Of a DNA stretch of 64,000 nt, positions 1-50,582 are shown piece by piece (position 1 is the first letter of the stretch; every line of letters starts with the position of its first letter). A model generated the notes under the pieces. The model searched no databases. It was not told the DNA's origin and was given only the letters and a program-made list of their open reading frames with translations. Location of the stretch: positions 223,413 to 287,412 of the forward strand of contig VXCM01000705.1 of NCBI GenBank assembly GCA_014773175.1, in the 5' to 3' direction. The translations under genes and the position numbers were made by a program. This stretch comes from Lucifuga dentata (Eukaryota; Chordata; Actinopteri; Ophidiiformes; Bythitidae).

Positions 1-594
1 ACGAGCCCTGCTGGCAGCCAGCCGTAATTGCTGCTAGAAATAAAACAAGAATTAAGTGCTTTATGAAACATACATACACAAGTCTCCCATATTTTTTGAT
101 TACCAGTTTGCTGCCTGCAGCTGCATCCAATCCTCAGGTTTGCACTTTTCATTTAAACCATTTTTTTTTTAAATCTCACAACTGCAAATATGTGAACTCC
201 CCTCATCCTGATGCCACAACGCTAAAAATTTCAATTATGATCATAGTTGGTGGGATGGTACAAACATTTCCTTTAAACCCTATCAACAAAAGCAGAGAAT
301 AATAAATTAATTTTAAAAAAGTCTTGTCTTTAACTGTGATATTTCCTCTTCAATCTCCAAGACTGAAAGAGAAACAAAATGCAATGCACCCCGCGTGTCA
401 CACACTAAGACAAACTTTTTAAAAGCTATCTTTGGACATGATATGAAAGCTAGAACAGACTTTGTGTTTTTCCTTATAATCCTAACAGCTGGATTGGTTA
501 GGAAAAGGACATAGTGCAGATATAGCAAGATCATCCATGGATTATTCCAGTCCTGAGGAGCTTCTGTTAATGGATAACTGAACCTTAAAGGACC
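1..594. other. AT-rich flank downstream of runx2
   Basis: No exon, RNA gene or named repeat is visible. The open frames here lack family resemblance. Confidence 0.6.
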
Positions 595-1650
595 ATACCG
601 GTGATTTTGCATGTTTAAACCCAATAAATATTACCCACTTAACTGATAATCAGTTTCCAAAACATAAAACCATATTTTAGTTTTCTTGTTATTTTGCCAA
701 ATCCCTTAATCTTTCCAAATCAAATGTTCAGGTGACACACCAACCTTAAATTTAGCCCGTTAACTACATCCGAATGTAGAAGGGACAGTCGACTTAAAGG
801 ACCATACCAACGATTGTGCATATTTGAGCCTAATATATTCAATTTTCATACATTACGTTACTGATAATCATTTCCCAAAGGATAAAACTGTATTTCAGCT
901 TTCCTGATATTTTGCAAAATCTCTTCATCTTTCAAAATCAAATATTCAAGGTTAAAAGTCAATGTTTCGCCTGCTAATAGTTACACAGCCTTATGAAGTC
1001 ACAGTCGTTGAAATTTTTCGATAAACGCAGGTCTTCGTTTGGGACTCTATATTCCCCGGTGGAGGCATACATTCACTCCGCATTTTTTATTTTGCGTAAA
1101 CGCTAAAATTCCATAACTTCTAAAAAAAAAAAACCCTGAATACACGTCTTGTTTGCGATGATGGATTACCTAACCCAAGAACGGTTCAAGTACCAACAAG
1201 TTGACTTTAATAGCGTACCAGAATTAACTTAAATCATTGGTGGTCTGGAAGGTAGGAAAAACATTTTTAATTCACTATTCCAGTAGTATGCTTTGGGAAA
1301 TGATTGTCAGTAACGTTACGTGTATGAAAATTTAATATATTAGGCTGAAACATGCAAAATGGGTGGTATGGTCCTTTAAATAAAGTTATTTTGACAAAAA
1401 TGTAATAGACATTGTGTTTGCTATGATTGCTTGCTGATCACAAGCACATTTCAAGTCTCTACAAGTTGATTTTTATAGCGAACTGGAATTAACTGAAACC
1501 AATGTCAACCCGTCAAACCAGTCTGAAAGGTAGGAAAAACAATTCTAATCTTTACTATTCCAGTAGTATCGTTTGGAAAATGGGTGGCAGTAATGTAACG
1601 TGTATACGGATTGTGTATGCAAACGTAAAATCACCGGTATGATCCTTTAA
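595..1650 (+). mobile_element. TTAA-flanked miniature inverted-repeat element (copy A), split by copy B
   Basis: The left end TTAA-AGGACCATACCGGTGATTT at 595 and the right end AAAATCACCGGTATGATCCT-TTAA at 1,647-1,650 are inverted repeats. The left half (to about 793) and the right half (from about 1,380) align to one element, with copy B (794-1,379) inserted between them. It is non-autonomous, with no transposase reading frame. The TTAA flanks suggest a piggyBac-like target preference, but class assignment is inference. Confidence 0.75.
794..1379 (+). mobile_element. TTAA-flanked miniature element (copy B), nested in copy A
   Basis: TTAAAGGACCATACCAACGA begins at 794 and GGTATGGTCCTTTAA ends at 1,379, with about 580 bp between. 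The junction TTAA-ATAAAG on its right matches the internal TTAAATAAAGG of copy F (27,395-27,957), so B most likely inserted into a TTAA inside A. Left of B, A lacks some sequence relative to F, so a deletion accompanied or followed the insertion. Confidence 0.75.
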
Positions 1651-1893
1651 AGTTTGACCCCACTACTTTTAGCGCTCTTAATCATCTTTGGGCTGCATGT
1701 CAATTTTTATGATAATTCGTACCACAAAGCCTCTTATTCGGACAAGAAAACATATGTGCATGTCACTATAGACAAAGTAAAGAAATCAAGCAGAAATTTC
1801 CCCACCAGGTAATTATTTTCCTCATTGAAGTACTCTTTCATGGTATGTTGCCAAGAGGCACAATACGAGTTATTGCTCAATAAATACCAAAGG

Positions 1894-2789
1894 TTTAATT
1901 CCAAGCCAAATGTGTGTCAACGCCTAGCAAAGATGTTGAACTCTGAATGTGTGGAGCAGTTAAACTGAAAGTTACACCAGAAGCAACATGTTGCAATACT
2001 CTTTGGAAATTACATTTCATATTCCAAACACTTTAAATCTTTGGGTGCTAAAAAAAAAATTAAACCTCTCACTCTTTAAATTACCTATCAAAAATTAATT
2101 TAAACGTAGTCATATAGATGCATCAAAAATATTCAGGTTACACTTCTTTGACTCAAGTTTCAAATACAATACATAATTTATGGCTTTATAAGTTAAAACT
2201 AAGAAAACGCCTCAATCTACATCAATGAATCACCCACAATATACAAGTTAAATTAATTGGTTTAAAGCAAATTTTATGTCCATACCACTTAAGGTAACAC
2301 GTTACTCTCTCACTTGCTACTCAGTGCTTAACTTGCATCTTGATATTGTCGTATTACAAAAACATGCTCTGCAAAATGCCTTATAGAAATACAAACACTA
2401 TACAAAAGAGCAGTCTTTTACAAATAATGCAAAGCATCCCTTATTTTGTGGATTATAATATAACAGGAAAAAATGTCTTATCCACGTGGGCCGAGTAAAC
2501 CAAAATTGTCTAGTGTTTTTCTCATTATTGCTGTCAGAATAACTCCCTTTGTCGTGCCTTGGTCAAAACACATTCCAGGAAGACAAGTCCATACAAGTCT
2601 GGTCTTTTTTTTTTTTTTTTTNTTTTTTTTTTTTTTTTTTAATCTCAACCTTAATTTCCAAGCAAAAGGTGGAGATAGTTCTTAGCTGATGATAGCTCAA
2701 ACTTCCCCTTTTCATTTAAAAAAAGGTTTTGTGCTTTCAAACCATGACATCAGTTGACTTCCTTGCGCATCTCACTTCGCCAGTCCGCT
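1894..2789 (-). other. presumed runx2 3' untranslated region
   Basis: The stretch after the stop codon is AT-rich and non-coding on both strands. I see no canonical AATAAA on the minus strand between 1,651 and 2,789. The first variant signal is ATTAAA at 1,894-1,899 (minus), which would give a 3' UTR of roughly 0.9 kb. A poly-T run with a single N sits at 2,605-2,640 (poly-A in the transcript). The true 3' end is unknown. It could also lie further downstream. Confidence 0.4.
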
Positions 2790-40317
<37,528 letters not shown>

Positions 40318-40508
40318 AGCTGCCTCTGGTTGCAGCAAGCCCAACTTTTGTTCCCCTGTGGTTTCCGTGACCCTTGACACGTCCTAAACCAAGAGCACGC
40401 ACCATGTCATGAAGACGTCACAAAAAAAAGGAAAAGTCATCTGCAAGACATGCTTTTTCGTATCAACTATTTGGACGACCACAAGTAACAACCAGGTCTG
40501 GTTTTATA
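40318..40508 (-). promoter_or_regulatory. runx2 P1 5' UTR and candidate TATA box
   Basis: Upstream of the P1 start codon (higher coordinates) the minus strand reads CCTATAAAACCAG, giving a TATAAAA box at 40,502-40,508. That predicts transcription starting near 40,475 and a short 5' UTR of about 160 nt. A TGTGGT Runx consensus (plus strand) lies at 40,357-40,362, and another (minus strand) at 40,478-40,483 next to the predicted start. The position is set by sequence alone; no transcript evidence is available. Confidence 0.5.
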
Positions 40509-40695
40509 GGAAAAAAATGAAGAGGCAAATATCGCCTTTGCGGATAGATCAGATGGTGTCGGACTTGCTTGCTTGGCGAATGTGGTTGGAATGTACTTAC
40601 TCGCTTAGCGCCGTCCTTGTGACTGGTGCTGGCCCGCGACGATTAACCATTTACACTCCAGGTCGCCCTCAAACATCAACCCCGAGCCGCACGTC

Positions 40696-40709
40696 TGTGG
40701 TTCTGTGGT
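40696..40709. promoter_or_regulatory. tandem Runx binding sites upstream of P1
   Basis: Two TGTGGT hexamers occur 8 bp apart on the plus strand (40,696-40,701 and 40,704-40,709), about 190-200 bp upstream of the candidate P1 TATA box. RUNX2 is known to bind Runx sites in its own P1 promoter and regulate itself. The clustered sites here fit that arrangement. Confidence 0.5.
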
Positions 40710-41370
40710 TGTTTGGGAGGCGAGTAGAGCCCTCACACAACCCAAAAGGCACCAGCTTTAAAACTCGTCTCTTTCCTGCCCTCCATGTGCCGTCACTGGA
40801 GAGCCTGGGTCACATGGCCTCTGATGTCATCACGGCACAGCAGTCGAGTGGGACAGCCTACCGTTGTGGCTTTCTTCCCTCTCTCTCTCCTCTCCAGTCT
40901 TTTTCTCCCCCCCTTCCCTTCAGTTCCCTTCTTGTCTCTGGCTCCCTCCTTCTCTCTACGTGTGGTTCGGCAGCGTTTCCAGCCTCTCTGGGGGATCGGG
41001 GTCTGACGCTCCCATGAGTCAGGAGGCTTCAGTGGGGGCAGCTTGTTCAACCGCCCAAGCCTCCTCAGCATATGGGGAACAGTGCTGTCTGCTTTGCCTC
41101 TCTTCACTCTTTCATCCCCCTCCCTTTCTTTCTATTTCTCACTCTCTCTCTGCTCCCTCAATTCCTTTAACTGGCTGCTGTGCTGCTCCTGTCTGCCTCT
41201 GAGCAGGGAGAGCTGAGCTTGGTAAGATTTGAGGGTGTGAGTGAGGAGCGAATGGTTGGCTCAGGGTGTGAGACTGGGTGTGTATGTGTGTATTTGTAGC
41301 AGAGAGAATGAAGAAAGAGAGAGACCGAACACTAGGCTGGGTGAGTGAGTGTATGTATCTGTGTAAATGC

Positions 41371-41518
41371 CAGAGAGAGAGAGAGAGAGAGAGAGAGAGC
41401 GGAGGTGGTGGGAAACTCAGTCTGCTTATTTACAGACGAGCGTGTCTGCANAGAGAGAGAGAGAGAGCGGAGGTGGTGGGAAACTCAGTCTGCTTATTTA
41501 CAGACGAGCGTGTCTGCA
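41371..41518. repeat. GA microsatellite with artefactual 67-bp duplication
   Basis: A GA run at 41,371-41,399. The 67 bp 41,384-41,450 reappear at 41,452-41,518 after N41451, the same single-N pattern seen elsewhere. Confidence 0.85.
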
Positions 41519-41655
41519 GAGCTGTTTCAGAGTCTGAGCGTCACTTTTGCAGAGTGAACTGTTCTCTCTCTCTCTTCTGTTTCACACTAACACCTTTATG
41601 TTTCTGTGTCACAGACAGTAGTTATGTTATTATGTGCTTATGTTAAGTACTATAA

Positions 41656-41657
<2 letters not shown>

Positions 41658-41696
<39 letters not shown>
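41658..41696. repeat. (GT)n microsatellite
   Basis: A pure GT run of about 39 bp upstream of runx2 P1. Confidence 0.9.
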
Positions 41697-41698
<2 letters not shown>

Positions 41699-41993
41699 AA
41701 GTGCACATACGCACGTCTGTATTTTAATTGGCTCTCACAGAAGCGACAGATGGGGGCGATTCCTGTAAGAGGCAGTAAATCATGGCCACCTGTCTTCCTT
41801 CTGAAAGAGATGCCTTCTCACAGTCTTGCTAACACTTGGGGACACACACATACACACAAACCAACACAAAACACACATTCACTTACTTACAGACACGCTG
41901 CATGCAGGAATGGCCTGGAAGCCTGTAGTGTAGGGCAGGCAGCTCATGACAATTGGTGAATCATCCCACAAACACACTCTCATATGTACACAC

Positions 41994-42020
41994 CACACAC
42001 ACACACACACACACACACAC
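41994..42020. repeat. (CA)n microsatellite
   Basis: A pure CA run 300 bp beyond the GT run at 41,658. Confidence 0.9.
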
Positions 42021-42363
42021 TCATATCCCCGCGGCGTCTCACTCTTTGATCAGTGATCACAGGTGTTTGTTATAACAGATCAAAAATGCAGACTGAGTGT
42101 TAATGTGTTGGTATAGAAGCTGAGGAATGTGTGGAATGAAGCTGAGTTCAGTCACGTTTGAAGGTGCTAAAATACCTTCATCTTCTTGTCATCGGCAATT
42201 ATGACTAAGCATTTTCTTGTTTTATCATTTGCAATAAGTAATGGCTATTTACTATGTGTCAACTTATATTTAGCATTAATCTGCTATGCTAACTACTGTG
42301 TATGGTGCTCATCTGTAGCCTGAGTATTTTGATATGTTTGAGGGGTAAGACATATTTATGGTT

Positions 42364-43157
42364 AAGGCTGTGCTATATCATATCCTTCATGATAATATCG
42401 TATCATTTTTTTTTAAATGATAAAAATTTGTCATCACGATATCGACAATATTGTGGCATAATGACGTGTTGATGAATTTTGACATCATGTGCAACAACAA
42501 TAAACAGAATAAGCACATCTGAGAGTAGCGGGTCAGGGCCTGACAAGTTAGCTTCTAAAAAAGGGAGCTAGCTTTGTTATTTGGAAATAGTTCAGCTACA
42601 AGGCTAACTGGCTAATAGCTGAAGCAGAAACATCCAGGTGAATTCCAAGAAAATCTAAAGTTGCATGAGGAGGAGAGATAGGCAGCTGATATGGGATGCA
42701 AAACAAGCAGGCAAATGATGCTGGCTCAGGCTAGCATAGTGGGAGCGTTAGCTAGTTGGACTTCCTGTGTGTGAAGCTAGCGAAATGATGACTTGTTGAG
42801 ATGTATGAACAGCGTTAGCCTAGCCGCTACGCTTACAGATTGTGGTGGATTTGGACTTCAAGCTACATTTAAGTGCAGTATTATAGAGATAACCGCCAAA
42901 GATCAGCTCTTAATCCATCACCAGTCATTTTATTTTGAGAAACTATGATTTATACGCTGCTGAAGATCAGCTAATCAAGCTAACTGGAGTAATTATTTAC
43001 ACCTAAAATATTACAGAATATAGTTGTTTATTCCTTTGACTGAAAATAAACTACTGTCTACTTTTACACTGAATTTTTACTCATGTTACAGTTTACAGTA
43101 TGTTGTAAGTGTAAAATTGAGATATATTATTTTAACTGGCTATATCGCCCACTCCTA
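42364..43157 (+). mobile_element. degenerate hAT-type element, copy 1
   Basis: The left end AAGGCTGTGCTATATCATAT and the right end GGCTATATCGCCCACTCCTA (reverse TAGGAGTGGGCGATATAGCC) resemble hAT termini of the TAGGGCTGGGCGATATGG type. The inside shares CAAGGCTAACTGGCTAAT and the preceding TTTGG(A)AAT segment with the copy at 49,425, where the frame encodes a BED finger. Here the frame is broken by stops. No clear 8-bp target duplication was seen. Confidence 0.6.
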
Positions 43158-46100
43158 TTTTTGGACAATGATTTAGCATTTCTGAAAGTGACATTTGATA
43201 ATTTGTCTTAAAATATTTGTAATGAAGAAATGTTACCTTATTTTAACATTAGTTAAATGTGAATAAAATATTTAGGAAGCAACAAGTTATTATAGTTTAA
43301 GATATAATTTAAGATTACACACTGCATAAAGTTGGTGTACTGATCTATATTTAATAACATCGAATCCAAATGAGGTCACACATAAAATTTACAATGTAAG
43401 TCCTGTTTTAGCTTGTATATTCAGTAGATATGATCTCACCTGAGCTAATGAAAAAACATGTCTGAGTAATTAAGTTACACCACAAACCGAGGAAAAATAT
43501 GATTTTATTTTGATATTATCTGTCTAAATACTAACAAAACTAAACATGTTTTTATTATTTGGTGATGGACTCTTAACCACTATTTATTTCAATTATGTAT
43601 TTTTTCATATCTTAATATAGGTTTAGAAAAAAAGTGGATAAATAAAAAATAAAAACATAAAATATAAACAATCACTCATTCCACTGCATAACAGCATTTC
43701 CACAAGCTTTTGCCACTACCTTATTTTTGTGCTGTGAAACATTTTCCTTGGCGCAGTGCTTTGTAAATATTTGCTGTCTAAAACAAGACCGAGCCTCTTG
43801 AGTTGCAGCACATGTTACAGAATCCTTAGGGAAGGGCCATTCTAATGCTGCTATTGGCTGCTTGCAAACACAGAGAATTTTACAGAACACAAGCAGATCC
43901 AAGATTTAATGTACTTTGTCATCTGTGCAGTTTACGTCGACGTCAAATATGCATAAAACTCTTCAACAGTATTTTCCCTCTGACTGCACATGCAACGGAT
44001 CATCAGTGCATAGCAAAGACAAACTGTACATTTATGTTCATTTTGGCTATAGAAATGCTTCATATGAAGTCTAGTAAGAAAAATAATATTTGAGGTTGGT
44101 GTAAAAACATTTATAAAGCTATTGCAAATTGATGCTTTGCTGTCAGAAGCATTTAAGTAGAGGCTAGGCTGTTGTGAGCTCTGTCGAGCCACGATAAATT
44201 ACACATGGTTTGATGGGAATATAATTAGCACATCATGATTAAATCTAAAAACATGGAAGCAGGGGAATGAAAAATAAAGCATAAATGTCAAATCCAACTC
44301 ATATGGCATGAAACATAGCTTCTTGGGTGGCACGACATGCGATAAACAACCGTGATGGCAAAAATTTGAACTTTGCTGATGTTCGAGTCTCAGATATCTC
44401 AGCGTGAATTCTTGCAAACTAACTTAAAGGTATGAACTGTTTTCGTTTGACACAACAACAAAGTTTAAAGTCAGCCAAATATTGTTTTACTGGCATTTTC
44501 AGGTCAGCAGTTCATCTGTTTTATGACAACCACAACAGACCTTTTCCATAACTGAAACCTTGACCACAACTGCTGCTCTTGCCTAAACTTAAACTAAACT
44601 CATCCCAGATCTAATCCAGGGAACATGCAGCGGCCGTGATTTTGTTTTCGGAAGAATAATGTCTTTAGGATGTTTTGTAAGTAAATGGTGTTCAGTTAAA
44701 AGTGTCTTTAATGAATTGAATTTATTCCCCGTTGACGACCTGATGGGAAGGATTTTAGCAATTATATTGTGAGAGGAGCCAACTACGTTTGAGTTCAGAT
44801 GGATGTGAAACTGCCTGTTTTAATGGATTAAACATGTCTCATCATATATGCTTATAACCAGAGGAGGGAGTCTTATACATCCACTCATAACAAAATTCAA
44901 TTCAGTGAAATACGCCAGTTTGGAAGGGTCTTCATTTTGTTGGAGAGAGACTAAATGTATGCCTTAAAGACCAAAAAGTGCTTTTGACGAGGATTATGTT
45001 AAAGTTGGAATATGATGTGGAATATAGCATTTCATTCGTTACTGGTTCTCCACTGGTGGTCGTATACGATACTTGCTGTACTTATGTACATAGTGTGTGC
45101 GGGTCTGAGTGTGTGTGTGTGTGTGTGTGCAGAGCTGAAGGCAGGGATATGAGGAGCTTGGCCATACTTCGGGCTGTATCCAAGGTCTGCCCTGAGGACT
45201 GTGGTCTATGGCCCACCCTGCCAGACACTTTCTCTCTCTCCTTCCACTAAGGACCACACACACCTTCAAATGTACTCACTTTGTTATTATAAGCTCTCTT
45301 AGAAACGTAATAGAGGTATCATGCTTAAAATCACACACGCTATTAACAGTGTATAATGCAGAGCTGCTGTGAGATGATTACCTGCTTTGTCACAGCATAG
45401 TGCACTGTTTTGACAGAAAATTATTTCTTGCAACAGAAAATTTCTGGAAAAATATTGGTGGAAAATGATACCTAAGATGAGTTAAAATTAACTCAAATTG
45501 AGGCCGTGTGTAAGGCTGTCTGTATTCGTCTCTCTGCTAAGGCTAAAAATGACATGACATAATTAGCCCAGAGCAGACATTACACACATGCAGGTATTAC
45601 AGTATTAGAAAAGGAAGGGCTTATTAATAGCTCTTTTGGCTCGTGTTGTGTACTCTCTTTGGCGAGGCATCAGAACGTCCCAGCCGGGCAAACAGGCAGG
45701 TACAGTGATTCACTTTAACAGGCGACATCTGTAAAACGCCAAGGTAGTTTACACTGCGGCCGAGCCCGAATTAACATGCTTTCATTGGAAACAAACACCA
45801 CTTGCAATCAGCTTCTGTTGGCTGCTGCGCCACTGGTGTGAACGTAAATATCACCTTACAGCACTGCTCAGGCAGGAAGGTGACCTACAGCCATCGAATG
45901 AACCCAAAGTCATGGAAAGGTTCAAGTATGATCCAAAACTCATCGAAGGTCAGAAACTCTATCTAAGACACAACGTCGCCAAGAGGATGTTGACGTTCTA
46001 TGTGAATTGTTTTGTATGGTAGCAGTACGGTATAATCTTAATGAAAAGTAGATATTTTTCTTCTGGAGTCCAGCAGTGGTATGTACATCTTCCAGTGACT

Positions 46101-46688
46101 TAAGGTCCTTTCTTGTGGTGTCTGGACAGCTGTTTTTGGAGTCACAGCTTAGAGGGAAAATAAAGTCGGCCTTTAAGTAATAAGGGGGAAATGTTTAATA
46201 TCGAATGGCGCGCGCACAACTTAAACACACATTAAAAATAGCTCTCGGAGTTGTGATTACATAAAATTGTAAAAGGGGAAAGTCAGATCATTGGTGGAGG
46301 CTGCAGCGAGGAGGCTGTGGCTGACCACCGAGAAACTCAGCCATTTCTTTTTTCCTCCATTCCTCATTTTAATCAAGGTCCCAGTCCAGGATAAACAGTG
46401 CCTACCTACACTGCAGTTCAAACAGAAAGGCCCACTGAGACCCAAGCGATGATTTCTAAATGTTCACTGACAAGTTGGTTTAATTTGTGTGCTAAGTAGA
46501 TGGAGGTAGATTTATATATATCTTCCATACTTGGCATACATACCACAATCCCACTATTTCTCCACCTCGAGGAAACTTAACGGTACTTCTCTGTCTGAAA
46601 TCACACTGGTCCTCCATAAGTCCTGATCCCTGGTTTATATATGCTATGCTGTGTTAATGGCGAGGACAGGTCCAGCCACCGTGACCTG

Positions 46689-47010
46689 AACAAAGGATCA
46701 CACCAGTGAGTTTGCATGTCTGAGCAAATTAAATACAACCTGCATACATGTTACATTACTGCGAACCATTTTCCAAAACATAAAACCGTATTTTAGATTT
46801 GTGTTAATCTACCTACTCTCCTAATCTTTTAAAATCAAATGTTCAGGTGATAGAACCACCTATAAATTCAATGTTTCACCTGCCAACATGTTCATCTGAA
46901 TGGAGAAATTACAGTTGTTTTTAATTTCTCTGTAAAACCATCTTCTCCTGAGAATATATTCCCTGGAGGAGACTTACATTTTAGCTCCGTGCTCAATCTG
47001 TTAAATCATC

Positions 47011-47042
<32 letters not shown>

Positions 47043-47246
47043 NCAAGCATGTTTCAAGTCTCTACAAGTTGATTTTAATAGCATACTGGAATGAACTGAA
47101 ACCAGTGGCTGTGTGGGAGGTAGGAAAAACATTTCTAAAATGCACTACTCTAGTAGTATGTTTTGGACAATGGTTGCTGTAGCATAACATATGCAGGTTG
47201 TATCTTTTGTGCTCAAACATGCAAAATCACTGTTATACTCCTTTAA
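46689..47246 (+). mobile_element. TTAA-flanked miniature element (copy G)
   Basis: The left end AAAGGATCACACCAGTGAGT has a mutated TTAA (GAAC). The right end AAAATCACTGTTATACTCCT-TTAA is intact. It has the same internal order as copy F, including an A-run with N (47,043). It lies outside the runx2 body. Confidence 0.7.
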
Positions 47247-49424
47247 AGAAGCCCCACCATACCATGGACTCACTGGCCATGACTGAAGACCTGATGTTCC
47301 TGATGTGGTGCACAAGCAAACCCACCTCTCTTTCAGTCTCTGCAGCCTGCGTCCAGTGAGGTCGGTACAGTATAGCTGTGGCCACTGGAAACCCTGTCAT
47401 TGTGTGGTCAGTCGACAGCCTGACAACAGTTGAGAGATTTTACAATAAGGTCAACAGAGTTCAAACGGCTGAACTGCTAAGTCAGCATTATAATTACATC
47501 TCACTGATGATACTACTACACAAGGCTGAGAGTCACATGACGCCCGCAGTCACATGATACCGTCACTCTTAGGGAAATGTCAATAACAGAAATGACTCTG
47601 TGTCATGCATACGAGGACTGTGAGGAGGAATATGTTAACTCTGCGCTGGCCGTGACTCAGATCTGAGGGTCACGACAGCCAATCGCAACCTGAATGAGTT
47701 TATACATAAGCTGCCCATTATGTGTCTCAGTAACTCAGTTTACTTGCTGTCGAGAACAAAGTATGCCTGATAAAGGCAGACAGCTCACTGGAGAAACAAG
47801 CCATTATGAGGAGGAGTTCGGCACTGTGTCACTGACAATGGGACAAACAAAAGGCCCTGTTGTCTTCTCAAGCCGGTGGGTNTTCGGCACTGTGTCACTG
47901 ACAATGGGACAAACAAAAGGCCCTGTTGTCTTCTCAAGCCGGTGGGTTTTTTTTCTGTAGCGCTTTTGTGATGGATAATTGCCCTCCTCACATGATTTCA
48001 TAATGCTGTGACTCGTCTTTCAGTCCCTGTGTAACACAATAACAAGATAAAGAAAAGGGATCTAAATCTGAATTTTTGACATTGTTTAGAAGTGGCCGCT
48101 TTTCTTCGTTGTGGTGTATAATTTTAGAAAGATGTATGAGCAGGACGCTGACTTGAACCAGTCATAATACAGCCTGAAGCACCGGCAGGCAGGCCAAGTC
48201 CCAGAGTTCACTGCCTGTATTGTCTTAAGATAATCATTTTAAGTGCTCACACAACTGTACCATAGTTTATGGCTTTATTTCTTATTGCTGACTGAATATC
48301 AAATTCAAATCATATGGGGATCCTCCAAGTCTCACCAGATTTGAATTATAGTGGCAGCAATAGAATAGTAAATAGAATAGTAGTAGAATAGTACAGTAGT
48401 TTTACTAACTGTATATACAGCTAAATACACACACCATATAGAACTTTTAGAAATAAATTTTACTGCTAAAATTGTTGTGAAATAAAACCTTTGCCTTATT
48501 TCCTATAAGGTGATATTCATCAGGCTGAACTTCCTTTCAGATGAATGCTGCTCTTATTTCCTGCTGACAGCAGCAGATTGTGCAGAAATAAGACTGAGCT
48601 GCTACCTCAAGGACTAAATAGGCTAAACTGTAAACACTGTTCTCCGCACAAAGCCGTCTGCACATGTACGTGCACAGGAGTAACCCAGGGGCATTGTCTA
48701 TTAGATGCTCGGTAGGTATGCAATCATTCCTCTGAGTCAGCAGAGATCAATCCAGGACAAGCCAGCGCTGGAATGTATTTACTCCTCATGGAAATAACAC
48801 TTAACTTCAAACAGAGCACATCTATCACCTTCAAATGTATGCTGAAATTTGACTCTCATACACAAAATGTTGACATTCAGGAATGCATATTTTACCGAGT
48901 AGTTAGGGAACATTTGAAAGAAAAAAAAGGTGCATGTATTCTGCAGTGCGTTGTTAAAAAAAAAAAAAAAAAAAAANAAAAAAAAAAAAAAAAAAAGTAT
49001 GCAAAATAATAATCATAATTAGGCTTAATTCTAGGAGAAGGAAATTTCTGTAACTGTAATTTTTCAAATAAATTATTTCATTTGTTTTCCAACTTTTCAG
49101 TATTTTACTGCCAAACAAATACTGTATCTAATGTCAGAAAGCAATAATCCATTAAAATTATGACAAATCCCCAAATAAAATTGAATCAATTTTAGTTTTA
49201 AGGAAACTAATAATGTAACGGCATAATTTTTTTTTATGGTTATCTACCCAAACATACAGTATAATTTTGTACATTCCATGTACATTTATTTCCCAAATGT
49301 GAAAATGTATTAATCTGAATCAAGGCTAAATATTTTGCTGTTAATTAAATAAATTAAAAACCAGAAGTGTTTTGTGTCTTTCTTATAATCTAATGATTAG
49401 AATCACTAAATTTATTGCCTATAA

Positions 49425-49463
49425 TAGGGCTGTGCCATATCATATCAGTCATGATGATGCCAG

Positions 49464-49510
<47 letters not shown>

Positions 49511-50582
49511 GCATGTTAAGAATTTGTCATATGATATTGACATTACTGTGTGTTGATGCATATTCTTAACATGCGCAAGAAGAAACTAAACAGGCGTGCC
49601 TTAAGTAGTGGATCAGTTATTTCCTAAAACAGGAGCTACCTCATTTGTTTGGAAATGGAGCGGCTACAAGGCTAACTGGCTAATGGCCAAAGGTGGAAAC
49701 ACAACAAATTTGTTTCCCCACCTGAAGCACAAACACACTAGTGTGAATGCACAGAAAGTCACACATGATGAGAGGAGGAGAGCCAATATGTATGGAGTGT
49801 TAGCTTATTGTAGTCTCTGTGACAGAAAAAGGCTAATGGTGGGGTGAAATTAACTAAGTGTTGACTTTTACCCGCTAAAGATATGATCCACTTCAAACAG
49901 TATGAAAAAAGGCTTTAAGCAACTTTTAAAACAAATAAATATTTTTGAAAGTATTTTTCAAAAATGCTTTGTTGGCGATGTATGACGAGTTAACTTAACC
50001 GCTCGTTAAATTAACTTCAGTTAAATTCTTTGCCTCAACCACCAACTTGTATTCAAGCCTGACCTGAACAACCTTGTGTGTGTGTTTATCTGTAGCTCTA
50101 ATTTGTGACATTTCACACAGTCTAACTCGTGATACCATACTCTATTTTGTTACTGTTTACATTTGCACTAAAAATTCACAGTAATTTTATTTGTAAGTTT
50201 TAATAGTATTTTTTTTCTCAATGTTTACATTTTGTGTTGTTTTGGATTGCTGTTAAGGTGCTCTTAAAGTTTGAGGTCATTTTATTTGGTGATACTATGT
50301 GTTTTACACACAAGTGAAGACTAGCTGGTCAAGTAAATTTAGTACTTGCTTACAAACTAAAATATTACAGGAGTTAGCTGTTATTTCTACTTTTACTGAG
50401 GGGAAATGCAGTACACATGCTACTTTTAACTCACATTTTTAGAATTTGCAGTATTGTATACTTGCAGTATTGCAGTATTTGCAGTATTGTATCCTTCCTT
50501 CCTCCCTTCCTTTTAAATACTGCTATCAAGAAAATACCTTAAGATATGATATTATTTTAAGGCTACAGTATATTGCCTCTTA
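49425..50582 (+). mobile_element. degenerate hAT-type element with BED zinc-finger remnant, copy 2
   Basis: It begins TAGGGCTGTGCCATATCATA. A short open frame at 49,608-49,847 contains SFVWKWSGYKANW and AKGGNTTNLFPHLKHKH, the signature end of a BED-type zinc finger found at the N-terminus of hAT transposases. The two zinc-binding Cys expected before AKGGNT are missing, so the finger is dead. A (TA)n run lies at about 49,469-49,494. The right end near 50,582 is diverged. No catalytic domain is visible. Confidence 0.65.

Noticed and set aside
40409..41017. 202-residue open frame on the plus strand next to P1
   Set aside because: No family resemblance. It overlaps the P1 promoter sequence and ends in low-complexity Ser/Leu/Pro text from CT-rich DNA, and the start has no supporting context.
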